The notes under the pieces are model-generated. The model did no database searches. It had not been told where the DNA came from and saw nothing but the letters and a program-made list of their open reading frames with translations. A stretch of DNA of 64,000 nucleotides, taken from positions 6,766,252 to 6,830,251 of the forward strand of contig NC_067207.1 in the NCBI RefSeq assembly GCF_026262505.1, in the 5' to 3' direction. This DNA comes from Trichomonas vaginalis G3. Its lineage: Eukaryota > Parabasalia > Trichomonadida > Trichomonadidae. Both the position numbers and the translations under genes were made by a program. Of this stretch, positions 37,855 to 49,190 are shown one piece after another. How positions within the stretch are numbered: the stretch's first letter is position 1; each line of letters starts with the position of its first letter.

Positions 37855-38034
37855 ATGTCCAAGCACAAGATTCTTCCAATTCAATTGAATGAATTGATAG
37901 ATATCCTTAATGCATTGTATCAACTAAAAACATACAATGGAGAAGAGATAAGTTCGATTTATAGAGATTTTCAAAGATTTTTTTTTAAATCTAAAAACTA
38001 CAAACAATTAGAAAGTAAAACAAACATTTTATAA
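37855..38034 (+). pseudogene. N-terminal relic of an ankyrin-family gene (59 aa)
   Basis: Begins MSKHKILPIQLNELIDILNA. The segment LYQLKTYNGEEISSIYRDFQ aligns with LYRVKTTDGEEINRIFNHI of the ankyrin gene at 63540, that is, the very start of the N-terminal domain. Everything downstream of that is missing: after 59 residues comes a stop, and 22 bases later the neighbouring gene's stop. TCACTTTTC and TCATTCCTCC upstream look like initiators. A truncated copy, or a solo short protein of the same family, are the options. Confidence 0.5.
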
Positions 38035-38055
38035 ATAAAAAAAGAAAAATATTAA

Positions 38056-41000
38056 TTACTGTCTTGGATATCTGAGAGTTTTCTTCTTCATTCCGCCCTG
38101 CAAAGGAGGAAGAGCCTGCGTTTGTACTGGTGCAGCGGCTGCTTTCGGAGAACGAGCAGAAATGATGGGTCCGCCAGTCATTTGTTCGATAATTATTCTG
38201 ACTTGGTTCAAATCTGATTCTGTGACTTGTTTTCCGTCCAATTCCTTGACGGATCTCAGTATAGAAAGTATTCTGATACGAGGAGATATTCTTTGGGTCA
38301 AATTGTTGTCGTTGAAGGCGAATTGAACTAATTGCGAGCAAATTCTGAGTTTTTCAACTTCTTCGACAGTAGGAATTCTATTATGAGATACATCGAGTGC
38401 AAGGATCTGTGGTGAAGCAATATTATCCAGTTTCTTCAAGGAATTATAAGATAAATCAATAGTTGTTAGTTTTGGATGGGCAAAAGCACCGGCACCAATC
38501 TTATTGATGTAATTATGAGACAAACTAAGTGTTTCTAAGTTCGGAAAATGCTTCTGGGAGAAAGAATCGACAGATTTTATGGAATTATTAGCGACAATAA
38601 GGGTTTGTAAGCTCTGGAATGGCGTATTCTGCAAACAGGAGAATATATCATCGGTTATCTTGTTGAAAGAAAGGTCAATGTACCTCAATCTTGGAAGGAA
38701 TTGAACGAAATCGAATAACAACATAGCATTATTGGAGAGATTGAGTTTCTGCAAGCGAGGAAGACTCGTGCTCTCCCAGGTGATCGTAGAAATGTTGTTT
38801 TTGCTGAGATCTAGGTCAATCAGGGTGTCACTTTTTAGAGAGTTTACATCTTTCAAACCTTTTTCTGATAAAATAATCGTCGTGGAACCTGTTTTGAATA
38901 GGGAAGTGTTCGATTCAGCGAATAAGACTCCTGTGTACATATTCTTAGCTTTTGTTGCGAGTGCAGGAGTTATTCTTGTACCATTGAGCATCTTCAGCTT
39001 TGGCAATGAGAAAATGATTCTGTTTTCGTTGTAATTTTTCAATAATGGGTTTCCATTACAGCAAAGAGAGACCAAATTAGGGAATAACTCGTCTGATATC
39101 AATTCTTCAACATTGTTATCGGATATGAATAGCGCCAAAAGGTTTTCGATACGAGATAATTTCGTAATTGAGTTACCATTCAAAAGAAGAGTCTCCAGAG
39201 CTGGGAAATTCTCTTCTGTAGGGAAGTTTTTGATAGAATTGAGAGAAAAGTCCCCGAAAGTAAGAGTTTTCGATGAAAAATCAATATTTGTCAACATATT
39301 ATCGGAAGCGTACAAAATCTTGAGAGCAGGGAGTTCAGAAAGTGGCGCCAGTGTAACCAGGCATTGGTTTCTGAAGTCCAAACTCGAGATTTGTTCCAAT
39401 TGTATTCCAGAAGGGAAAACAGAGGTCAAAAACACATCGCTAGGTGCTTCTATAGGTACATACAGTGGTATCTTGGGCTCTGATATGACTGGCGATGAGT
39501 TCCTGAAGAACTGCATCGATAATGAAATTGTTCTAGGTGTGCAAATCGGGTTTCCGAAGAAGATAAAGAGTTTTACGACATCAGAGGCTGCGTCACTGTC
39601 AGGGAAAAGGTCGGGTATCGTTGAAATTCTGTTAAATGAGACATCCAAAACTTCTAACTGAGGAATTTCGGGTAAATCCCTTACAGTTGTGATTTTATTG
39701 AATGGAATTGAAAGATACTTAAGGTTCTGAAGTCCGGAAAACACAGATAACGATTCAATTCCACAATTTGTTAATGTAACGGAAGTAAGGGTTTCTTTCA
39801 GTTCAAATGGTTTGGAAACAAGCATAAGCGACTCATCGTTAATTATTGGCTCCATAGGAATATGGTTTTCTTTGATTTGAGAACAAATTCTTTCAATTTC
39901 TCTTGCTGCGTATTCAAACGATTCGCAGAAGAACGCTATATACTGAGGAACAAGGGTTTGGCTCTTCTGGCGTGGATGGCAGAAGATAACCGTTGATTGT
40001 TTGTTAATTGTCAAATTTGAAGTGACTTCCAACGAATTTTGAATGTGATTCCAGTCGGAAAGCCATTTAATGGACTCATTCAGCGATTCCGGTGTAACAA
40101 TTTCGAATTTGGAGGGTTCGACAAGTTCATCTTTTTCAATTTCGGACAAAGAAGCTGTATGAGTGACTTTCCAGACACCGTAGAGTGTAAAGTTGTCTTT
40201 GGTCGTACATTTGCTTAAGATTGTGTCCTCTAAATCTCGAGATTTCTCGTCTTCTGTGTCTATTTGCTCAATTGTAGTACATCCGCCACTTAGAAAGGTC
40301 GTGGTTGATGCCTGTCTGTAGAATTCTTGAAGTGAAATGCCAATTTCATCAAAATGTTTAATGATGTTGTAAATTTCTGAAAATAATTCTCTGTCTATTG
40401 GATTTTCGTAAGTGATAGAGGATAAATACTCATTAGCCTTGCTGTGGAACTCTTCTAGTTCATCGTAAACCAATGACATGTTGGAAGAAGCTTCAAATAA
40501 ATAATATAATTCTGCATTCTTTCTTCTGCTTTGAGATTTTTCTCTCATTTTATCGTTGATCTTATATGTATCTAAAATTGTTAAATTTGGAAGAAGAGCA
40601 ACAGGAAGAACGTCATAATTTGGAAATGAACAAATTGGATTCTCGTCGTAGATTGGATCATAGAGATATAGCTCCTGTAGCTTCGGTAGTTGTGAAAGAG
40701 TCTTGAATAATGAATAATCATGTAAATTATTATTCGCAAGCTGTAATTTTCGAATATTTGGTAAATTTGCAATTGAATCCGATAGGTACGAAATGCCTGT
40801 ACTCGAAAGATTGAGAATTTGTAAGGAATCGTTCTTAGGAAATTCTTTTATTTCTTTTATTGGGTTTTCTGCAACACTTAATTCAACAATATCGGTTAGT
40901 TTTGATATGTCTGGGAAATCTGTGATCTTATTACCTTCTAATATCAACTGTTTTATATAAACTGAGTATTGAATTCCGGAAATATCCTTCAAAGTAGTGT

Positions 41001-41232
41001 GATAGACTATTAATGTCTGTAGATTCTTGCAATCTTTAAGCCATTCGAGGTCAACAACATCTTGCTCAATCACACGAAGCTCAATTAGACCAGTAAATGG
41101 TGAAAAATCGGGATGAACGGGGAGATCATAGTGAAAACACTCAAGAGTTTTAACTGATGATGGATTTGCTTTAAATTGATCAACATCAATTAAATTATCA
41201 TGAAGTAATTCCTCTAGAGTTGGGGGATGCAT
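38056..41232 (-). CDS. large leucine-rich-repeat protein, SDS22/LRRC9-like (1058 aa)
   Basis: Two blocks of SDS22-type repeats: residues about 45 to 230 (IKQLILEGNKITDFPDISKL; IRKLQLANNNLHDYSLFKTL) and about 470 to 1010 (LKYLSIPFNKITTVRDLPEI; RYIDLSFNKITDDIFSCLQN; LTTIDLSYNSLKKLDNIASP). A mixed non-repeat middle lies at about 235 to 460. Repeats of the form LxxLxLxxNxI are typical of cytosolic scaffold and ciliary proteins; the long two-block layout resembles LRRC9. The C-terminus is a short Ala/Pro and Lys-rich tail (KAAAAPVQTQ, MKKKTLRYPRQ). The frame is whole. Unlike BspA repeats, there is no signal peptide or transmembrane segment. Confidence 0.85.
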   Translation of the reverse strand: MHPPTLEELLHDNLIDVDQFKANPSSVKTLECFHYDLPVHPDFSPFTGLIELRVIEQDVVDLEWLKDCKNLQTLIVYHTTLKDISGIQYSVYIKQLILEGNKITDFPDISKLTDIVELSVAENPIKEIKEFPKNDSLQILNLSSTGISYLSDSIANLPNIRKLQLANNNLHDYSLFKTLSQLPKLQELYLYDPIYDENPICSFPNYDVLPVALLPNLTILDTYKINDKMREKSQSRRKNAELYYLFEASSNMSLVYDELEEFHSKANEYLSSITYENPIDRELFSEIYNIIKHFDEIGISLQEFYRQASTTTFLSGGCTTIEQIDTEDEKSRDLEDTILSKCTTKDNFTLYGVWKVTHTASLSEIEKDELVEPSKFEIVTPESLNESIKWLSDWNHIQNSLEVTSNLTINKQSTVIFCHPRQKSQTLVPQYIAFFCESFEYAAREIERICSQIKENHIPMEPIINDESLMLVSKPFELKETLTSVTLTNCGIESLSVFSGLQNLKYLSIPFNKITTVRDLPEIPQLEVLDVSFNRISTIPDLFPDSDAASDVVKLFIFFGNPICTPRTISLSMQFFRNSSPVISEPKIPLYVPIEAPSDVFLTSVFPSGIQLEQISSLDFRNQCLVTLAPLSELPALKILYASDNMLTNIDFSSKTLTFGDFSLNSIKNFPTEENFPALETLLLNGNSITKLSRIENLLALFISDNNVEELISDELFPNLVSLCCNGNPLLKNYNENRIIFSLPKLKMLNGTRITPALATKAKNMYTGVLFAESNTSLFKTGSTTIILSEKGLKDVNSLKSDTLIDLDLSKNNISTITWESTSLPRLQKLNLSNNAMLLFDFVQFLPRLRYIDLSFNKITDDIFSCLQNTPFQSLQTLIVANNSIKSVDSFSQKHFPNLETLSLSHNYINKIGAGAFAHPKLTTIDLSYNSLKKLDNIASPQILALDVSHNRIPTVEEVEKLRICSQLVQFAFNDNNLTQRISPRIRILSILRSVKELDGKQVTESDLNQVRIIIEQMTGGPIISARSPKAAAAPVQTQALPPLQGGMKKKTLRYPRQ

Positions 41233-42102
41233 ATTTTTTATATTTTGTATAAAAAAAAATTTATCGTTATCGTTAATTCTCGTTTTTAATTTTTTTTGTT
41301 ATTTTGATTCATTCTAAAGTATTGTCCATCAAAATGAAAGCTCCACAGCTTAGTATGAATAGTGTTAGGTATTTGTGCTTCATATATAGAAGAATACACT
41401 TGAAATGAGATATATTATCACTCAATAATTTGGAAATATCCAATTTATGTTATTGAGATCAGATACATGAGTAATTGAATAGTCATTTACATTTTAACAT
41501 TAACATAGGAAAAATAACACTAATACATCCAATTCACAAAATTTTACTAATATTATAGCATTAATGCAAGTTCTAGCAAGTGATTACCTGAAATACATTG
41601 GTAAGTAAGCCAAATTAAGGAATTATTCACTTGTTAATCGACTTTGAATTTTTAGCAACAATTAAAAGTGAAATAGAAGCTCTGCTCATGATACTCACAA
41701 ATTTCATATGCAAAAAGATATGTGCCCTCTCAAAATTGAATGCATGAACGTGAAGCCTTAGGAAGAACTTCTCTTCATTTATCCCAAAAAATATACATTA
41801 TTGAATGATTTGCTATCTAACATGAGAGAATGTCCTTTTGTACTATTCAGATACTTAAAATATGAATAATAAATATGACATAATATTTTTCCCTAATTGA
41901 AGTGTATTGCTTTGGAATAACTCAACCAGTCCTGTAAAATGAGCTTCGATTTAATTCATTCTTGAAATATATAAAATTGCAATAAATCCAACATAATTGA
42001 ATAAGAAAACCAAACAATTATAATAAAATCAATTATGATATATGCAATTAAGCTTGAATCACAATCTAATACCGTTTATATAGCATTTTTTTTCGGAATT
42101 CA
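41233..42102. other. intergenic, AT-rich
   Basis: About 870 bases between divergent genes. No gene or structured element is seen. Confidence 0.5.
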
Positions 42103-43062
42103 ATGTCTTCTTCTTCGTCATTAGACACAGCATCTGGATTTTCTGAAATGGATAGTGCAACAGGCGATATGATTGGAGGCATTGATCAAGAAAGAACTGA
42201 TATTAACGATGTTGAACAATTAATTAAAACTCAAAATGCTGAAGCCAAGAGATTTCAACTTGGAATACTCAAAAGTCAAAAGAATATGAAGAAATGGACA
42301 AAAACCCAAGTAGATACAGTCTCTGCAATTCGAGAAGCAGAAGTTGAAGCAAAAAGATACGAACTAGAAAGATTACAAGCCGAATACGAAGCAGATTTAG
42401 CAAATAAAGAAACAGAATTTGAATCAGAACTTCGTGATATACAAACAGAATGCGGTGAATTACGAGTTAAAATTCAACAACTTGAACTCGAACTTAGCGA
42501 GGTCAAAGAATCCAGAAAACGTGACTTACTTACAGTTAGATCCCAAATAGAATCTAGTCTTAAAGAAATGGAAGCATCTTCAATGAGTCATGATAATCAA
42601 ATTGTTCAACTGAAAGCAGTCCTTGATGACTTACGTCAAAAGCATCAGAATGATATAGATCATGCACTTCTTGAAAGCCAATCAACAGAAGAAATTACAG
42701 ATTCCCAAATTTCTCAAATTGTTGATTCAATAAATCGTCTTCAACGAGAATCAAGACATTCGGACGAATCATACGGAATGAAAATGAATGAGTCGCAATC
42801 TACAATAGAGATGCTTAAAGGAGAAATAAGTTCTTCCCAAGATAGAACAAGATTATTATGTGATGAAATACAAGTAGCACAACAGAAGCTCGCTTCTCTA
42901 CAACAAGATCTATATAAATGTGAGGAACAATCGAGAATGCTAAAAGAACAAATAATTTTTGCGGATGAACAGAAAAAGATTATGAAAAACGAATTGAATA
43001 AATTAGATTCGGCTCTTTGGAATACAAAGAAGAGTACAATTATGACACAAGATAGATTCTGA
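42103..43062 (+). CDS. long coiled-coil protein (319 aa)
   Basis: Begins MSSSSSLDTASGFSEMDSAT with a Ser/Asp-rich disordered head of about 30 residues. From residue about 35 to 305 it is almost continuous heptad-type helix (YELERLQAEYEADLANKETE; KIQQLELELSEVKESRKRDL; VAQQKLASLQQDLYKCEEQS). Probably a cytoskeletal or flagellar-apparatus structural protein, as many such proteins are in trichomonads, but no named family is recognised. The frame is whole. Confidence 0.7.
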   Translation: MSSSSSLDTASGFSEMDSATGDMIGGIDQERTDINDVEQLIKTQNAEAKRFQLGILKSQKNMKKWTKTQVDTVSAIREAEVEAKRYELERLQAEYEADLANKETEFESELRDIQTECGELRVKIQQLELELSEVKESRKRDLLTVRSQIESSLKEMEASSMSHDNQIVQLKAVLDDLRQKHQNDIDHALLESQSTEEITDSQISQIVDSINRLQRESRHSDESYGMKMNESQSTIEMLKGEISSSQDRTRLLCDEIQVAQQKLASLQQDLYKCEEQSRMLKEQIIFADEQKKIMKNELNKLDSALWNTKKSTIMTQDRF

Positions 43063-43247
43063 ATTATTTCCTTTTGTTTTATTAAATGTTTTAATTTTTG
43101 ATTAATTTACACTCAATATTTCGAAATTACAGTTCTATAGTAATAGTGACGAATTTGAATTTATCAATATACTTCCAATTTCAATTTTTATGATATGAAC
43201 ATTATTTTAATTTACAAAAAGAAAAAATAAATAACCAAATATGTAAA

Positions 43248-43319
43248 GTCCCAGTAGTATATTGGTTAGAATAGATCCTTGACACGGATCAGAGGCCAGT
43301 TCGATTCTGGCCTGGGACA
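43248..43319 (+). tRNA. tRNA-Val (anticodon GAC)
   Basis: Acceptor stem GTCCCAG/CTGGGAC, D arm GTAT-ATTGGTTA-GAAT, anticodon stem GATCC/GGATC with loop TTGACAC, and T arm GCCAG-TTCGATT-CTGGC. The anticodon is GAC, reading GUC and GUU, with discriminator A at 43319. No intron. A T run (43321..43326) is the polymerase III stop. The D stem has one A-A mismatch. The internal A and B boxes (TAGTATATTGG, GGCCAGTTCGATTC) are clear. Confidence 0.9.
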
Positions 43320-44083
43320 TTTTTTTCTTTTTATTAGCATAGCATTGAATGATTATTCTTTTTGTAATTAGAGCAAATCCGATCAGATACCAATTAATAG
43401 TGATCAGAACAGCTAAAAGCTTCATATGAAATTCTGAAAAATATGTATTTATTTTTTTATATTGCTCAAGAATGACAATTCTGCTTAGTAGTACTGTAAC
43501 GAAAACATTTTCATATTGAATCCAAGTTAAATACAGTTATATTCATATAAATAGAACAAAAGACAAGATTTTTTTGCCAATCACTCCAAATCACTTGATT
43601 TTATGAATATATGTCAAGCATCACATACAATTAATAATAATATTTTTTATTTTCAAAAAGGTACTTTTAATGGGCCAAAAATTGAAAATTTTTAATTTCT
43701 CTAGTTTCTAGCTAGAATCAATATAGAGTTCATATGCAAAAAGTGAAACTACTATGGTGTTGAAAAAAATATCAAAGTTCCCCACTTAAACCCTATATAT
43801 AAAGTACTCACAAAATCTAGATTGAGAGGCGGTCAATGACTTTTGAGGGGAAATTAACGCATGGAATTTAATATTATTTAGGTTGATATTCTTGCTTATT
43901 ATTTCAGAAAAAAATCTTAAAAATTTCAATAGGAAAATTGAAAGCAATTCAAAAAATTGCTAACATGTAAATTTTAATATCCTATGCATAATTTCATATT
44001 TTGAACAATTTTTATTTTTGTTTAAAACTTAAAATTTTGCGAATTTAATATAATTTATAAAATATAATACGTATATATATTTA

Positions 44084-44226
44084 AGGGTGCCCTATAACGA
44101 TAATGTAAACATCACAAAATTAACCTTATTAGAACTCGAATGAATGGATTATCCAGATTCTAGTTCTCAATATAATAGCCTTAAAAGTGCTTTTCTGAGG
44201 GTGGTTTATCGTCTATAGGGCACCCT
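44084..44226. mobile_element. mariner-type miniature inverted-repeat element (143 bp)
   Basis: Begins AGGGTGCCCTATAACGATAA and ends TTATCGTCTATAGGGCACCCT. The arms match over about 20 bases with one gap, and TA lies on each side (44082..44083 and 44227..44228). There is no coding sequence. It has a different terminal sequence from the element at 34940, so it is a second family. Confidence 0.75.
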
Positions 44227-44845
44227 TAAAATACACTAAATTTAATTGTTAATTGACGTTTTTGGGAATGAATTTTATCAAAACATGCCTGAATCCGAAA
44301 ATTTGAAAGAACGAATTACACAATCATATATGTAGAATTCAAAATACAAACTTAAAGATTGTATACGTTTAAAATTATTCAGATTGTGTTTGATTTCCAC
44401 TCATTCTGTTTCTTTTGAACTCTAACACTAACATTTCATGATGATTACATGATCCATTTATACATGGTTGAATTGTTCCAGATTCTACCAGAAAATCAAT
44501 CCAAATTTCTCAATGCATTCATGTTGATTGGACAAAATTTAAAATTTATCAGCCTGTTTCCAGAGAAACTCAGATATTCACTAATGAAATGTAATTTTTC
44601 CTACATTTATTTCAATCAAATTTCAAAAAATTGACTGCAGAGCTTGAAAAGGTGATGAATCATGTTGTTATTAGATGTACATATTAGATTTACTATTTCC
44701 AAAAAAATGCTCAAATTTGAATAGTTTTTAGAAAATTTGGAATTACACTCCTTACATTATATATAATTAAATGTTTAAATTTTATTTATTTTTCCCTTTT
44801 AATTTTATAACGTGCTCTATCAAAACTAACCTCTCAATTGAAGGC

Positions 44846-44929
44846 CACAAAATCTAAGTAGTGAGGGTACACAAATTTTGTATGGAGTACGGTTCAATTT
44901 TTGAGAGCCTCACTACTTAGATTTTGTGA
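44846..44929. repeat. hairpin with 21-bp perfect stem
   Basis: CACAAAATCTAAGTAGTGAGG (44846 onward) is repeated in exact reverse as CCTCACTACTTAGATTTTGTG, ending at about 44929. The loop of about 42 bases contains short ACAAATTTTG words. It may be a miniature transposon lacking a clear target duplication, or a small-RNA hairpin. Confidence 0.6.
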
Positions 44930-45563
44930 CTACCTTATATATATAACAAGACTGTCATGTAGAATTTCAGACTGGCAAAGGTTCAAGAGCGGGTCGCCTT
45001 ATTTTTTTATTTCTTTAATTTAATAAAGACTCTTATTTCCAGACTATACTTGATATCGTTGAGAAACATATTTCACACACTTTGTATGAATATTGAATTA
45101 ATTCAGAAAATAAATCTCAAAATTTTTGAATGATCAGCACAATAAATTGAATGACCCCTAGGTTTCATTCAATTAAAAATGGTGCCAAATAATATATTAT
45201 GCAAGATATTGCGAAATATTTTTGATAACTTGTAAAAAAGTGTAAACTTCAGAATACACAATAATATATTATTTGGATATTATATATAGTTACAAATATT
45301 ATTGCCACTCAAAAAATCACGATTTCAATTTTTCTCGAAATCTAGCCTTGAAATGTATATTAATTTTACTAAATATAAGCATTATATTATATGCTAATGG
45401 ACTTTTTTGAAAGATAGTAGTTAAACATGTATATATATTCCTCCAAAGTTCTTTCAATTTCATTGAAAGGGAGGAAAAAAATTAACGAAAAAATTGTTTT
45501 GAGGAAAAAGCAAATAAAAAACAATTAAATTAGTATAGAAACAAACAAAACAAATATAAACAT

Positions 45564-48554
45564 TTATTTAGAGCTAAGGAGCTTTGCAATATCAACTGAA
45601 ACTTCAATTAACGATGGAAGACTATCTTCATGCAAAATTTTCTGGAGTTTAACAAGTGAATCGACCAAAAGAACGATACTTTCTACAGAATATTTCATTT
45701 TGATCAATTTTTGCGTTTGAATGTAAGTTTCTAGGAAGAATAAGTGGTATTTCTCTGTTAGTATCAGTTCCAGTATGAAAGCAATGATTTGCGCAAGCTT
45801 TGGCATCTCTTTAATTTTGGAATATTTGATGAAAATCATATGTTTTGAGGCAATCTTCGAAAATACCCAGCCAATGTTTTGTATATCGAAGTCTTTATCG
45901 TAATAATACAAAACTGTGTACGCTAGCTGAGCCATTGGCGAAGATGATGTAATTGGTCTCAAGAAAGCATAGATTTTCGAGGTTTTGAGCTGCTTGCAGA
46001 GGTCATCTATGACTATAGATAAATTTACGTAGTTGTAAATGGGTGGCGGATTCATAGAAAATTGAGATATATTTGATGGAGTGCTTAAAGCTGAAATTGC
46101 TTGGACAAACAGGGGTAGATTAATCAAAGCGTCTTTTCTGTAGCATGTTTCTTTAAATCTTTCGCTGTGATCAATGGCAGTGAAGAGATAAGGAGTACAA
46201 TGAACATTTAAGAGCTTTGCGAAGAACCTACAGCAGCCAGCGAAGTCATAAAAAGGATAGCTAAGCAAAGTATTGCTAACTTCGACTACAGTGTAAGATA
46301 AAGTGGATAATGCGAGATATACGTTCTGAATTGAGTTGCAACCATGTAGAAGAACAGTACTTAGTAAGGCAGGAAACTCGGAATCAGGTGCGCGCCCAAG
46401 TAACTCGTAGAATAATACATCAATATCTTTTTGAAGAATTTGAGGTAATTTAATTCCACATTTCTCGAAGTCAATGCCAAGACTAACAAGGTTTTCATAT
46501 ATTTTCCTGACATTCTTCGGTTCGAAATTTTCTGTTGGTTTGTAAACTTCAGAATCTTTTTTGACATCAAACAATTCAGAAGTGAAAACATTATTTGCGA
46601 ATTTTATGAGTGGTCCTTCATCATCTGGTATTACATCTATAACAGGTAAAGGGTTTGCAGCTATTACTGTATCTTTCTGCCTGTATTGTTCAGTAACAAC
46701 TGCAAATATATTTTGAGATGAGAATTTGTTAACTTTTGTGGTAACGTTGTACTCATCTTCCAACTTTTTCTGCATCTTCTCTTCAAATGTCATATTCTTA
46801 CTCCTAGATAATTGGTCTAATGCCTTTTCTTGTGTAGCATTATGAATATCCGGTACTAAAGAGAGCTCAGCTTCATCTGGTGTATATCCTACAGCCATCT
46901 GATGCGCTTCAGCCTTTACCTTATACGATTTATGGTTCTTCAAGAACAATTCTTTGAAAACTCCTTCTCTCATATGTCTAAACGCTGATCGGTTGGTTAG
47001 TTGCAGCTGGAAATCCTCGAGCCTACGAATGGTTACCCCGGTGACCGGATTGAACGCTTCTTGTGGTTCGGCCAATTTAAATGTCGGATGGACAGAAGTC
47101 GTTGAAGTCGCCGCGGACATGGTCGTTGACTCGGCGAGATTCATTTCGTCTTCATCGTCGAAGAATAAGGGCTGTGTTGCCGGTCCAATTTCGGTTGTTG
47201 CGTTTGATTCCAAAGAAATCTCGTCCAAACTCGCTGATTTCTGGATTTGAGATGACGGGAGGTCCGATTTCTGAGGAGATTTCGTTCCTAGATCATCTAA
47301 ACTTGGTGTTTTTGGTACAGAAATGTCGAATCCGTCGAGATTTTCTTCACTCATCGTTTTATTACGGGATTTGTCCTTGTGATGATGCTTGTGTTCTTTA
47401 TCTCCACTCTGACTTTTGTCTTTACTTGATTTGTGGTGTTTATGCTCTTTATCTGAAGATGGAGATTTTGATTTATGGTGGTGCTTCTTTTCTGGGGTCT
47501 GGGAGGCATCATTTGACTTTGATCTCTTCTCTTTTGATGGAGATTCTGAAGAATTCAATGTTTGACCGCTTTGATTTTTATCATCTTCAATTTTTGACAA
47601 ATTATCTGAACTTCCTGACTTATTTTTATGGTGATTCTTTTTCTTGGTATCTTCCTCACCTTCTGCATGCGTTTTTGAGTGCTTATGAGGTTTGGATGAT
47701 TTTTCGGATTTTTCTTTAACGGAAGTTTCCTCTTTTACCTCCGTAACAGACTTCTGTGGTGAACCCGTGATATTATCAAGGTCAATATCCGGAATTGAAG
47801 GAACATCTGGGTCAATAAAAACGCTTTGATCGTTATTTTGATCCTGTACGGGCGTAGATTGGTTTTCCTGAGGAATATTCGCTTGTGTCTTCTGCTGTTG
47901 CTGTTGCTCGATTGCGCGAATTTCGGATTTCTTAGTTGTCACTGCTGGATTAAAGGAATTCAATTCCAACAATATGTAAATCAATTCTATTATATCAACA
48001 CAGTTTATATCAAACTTAATTTCTCCATCTCTTGAAACAATTAGCTTGTTTATATCTGTTGGCGACGGATAGACATCAGGAGGTGGCAATCTCGACTCGT
48101 TATAGAGAAGTATACCATCTTAGCTTTGTATTTCGAACGATCTTTCAAAGACAAAAAGAATTGCGTCGATATAATCATTTTGACCTTTCGCCTGTATTGG
48201 ATATCCAATTAAAGCTGGTATATATCTGTTGTACATATCGCGAGCTACCAATAATGCGGCTGCTAAATTACTGGTTTCTGCTTCATTTTTTGATTTCAAT
48301 TTAATTTTCATGTTGTAGTTGTCAACTCGAGAGTTTAAATATATCGAATAGTGTTCTCCAATCTTTTTATATAATATTTTGAAGTGCGGAAGGAATATAA
48401 TTAATGGTTTAATCTCGTTAAATTGATCAAAACACAAAACAGATCCTGCAATAAGGCAATTCCTTTTAACAGCATGATCATTGTTGATTGAAACTGAAAA
48501 CTTATATGCGAACTGCTTTGAAATGTAACTAGAAGGTTTAGTAGCTTTAGTCAT
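45564..48554 (-). pseudogene. large protein gene of unknown family with one in-frame stop
   Basis: Starts MTKATKPSSYISKQFAYKFS. The first 140 residues look like a PH- or WD-type beta-rich domain (NDHAVKRNCLIAGSVLCFDQ). A TAA at 48120..48122 follows residue 144, after which the frame continues unbroken for 851 more codons. Codons on both sides are protein-like, and no ATG lies near the second part. The middle is a disordered Lys/Ser/His-rich tract (residues about 270 to 420, with KHHHKSKSPSSDKEHKH-type repeats). The C-terminal 500 residues look helical. No intron signals flank the stop. Either a recent nonsense mutation or a sequencing error; family not recognised. Confidence 0.65.
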
Positions 48555-48855
48555 TCCGCAGACTGTCACTTTTTATTACTTATTTTTTCATCATTTCTTT
48601 TTTTCAATTAAGCATTCTAGTGGATCCAACAAGGTTGTGAAGTGGAAATGCAATTTGGATAAATGTCATGACATTTGGGATATGTGAATTTAAAATACCA
48701 GACAATCATCATTGCACATTTGTAAAGCTATAAAATACTGAACCTTTCTTTAAAGATCTTGATTCAAATTTAGTTCTTGATGAAATTAAAACATATGATG
48801 AAAACATTAAATTTTATTAACCTAATTTGAAGATTGATGGATGCATTTGATTTCA
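48555..48855. other. intergenic, AT-rich
   Basis: No gene. GTCACTTTTTATTAC near 48566..48580 is initiator-like but in the wrong orientation for the minus-strand gene. Confidence 0.4.
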
Positions 48856-49190
48856 TCATAACGAAGCCAGGAGCTTACACAGGCTTTCCATAACAATGAC
48901 GCCGTATGCCTGGCAAATATCATACATGCAACACTCAAAATGAATGATCGAAGAGGTTGACGAGGAAACGCAGGATACAAACATTTTCGACGAGCATCGA
49001 ACACTCTCTGGTGAGATTCTCAGACATGTCGACAGGAACACAGGGTGTGGCTAGGCTTAATGTATATGCTATTCTGTTCTCCTCTTCAGCACGGCAGAGG
49101 AAGACGACAACATCTACGATGCGCTCGTCAGGAGAAATGAGTAGAAGTACAATATACTTTGCTAACACACTTTACAAAGCTGCCATCTAA
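48856..49190 (-). pseudogene. G+C-rich gene relic, unknown
   Basis: A patch of clearly higher G+C than its surroundings. On the minus strand it has protein-like segments in two frames: VLLLISPDERIVDVVVFLCR and RAEEENRIAYTLSLATPCVP, then FECCMYDICQAYGVIVMESL near the end. A frame change occurs at about 48960..48990. The composition and style look like a decayed gene fragment or transferred piece. No family is recognised and plus-strand coding is not excluded. Confidence 0.4.

Larger units (their letters stand above)
43327..45563. other. AT-rich intergenic region with two miniature elements
   Basis: No gene supported. It contains a TA-flanked miniature element at 44084..44226 and a 21-bp-stem hairpin at 44846..44929. 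Confidence 0.6.

Noticed and set aside
38732-39661. Plus-strand ORFs over the leucine-rich-repeat gene
   Set aside because: Antisense shadows of the 1058-residue gene.
43207-43425. Minus-strand ORF across the tRNA
   Set aside because: Overlaps a clear tRNA-Val on the other strand.
47081-47719. 212-residue plus-strand ORF
   Set aside because: Antisense to the long minus-strand gene; low-complexity and codon-unlike. It reflects the Ser/Lys/His tract.
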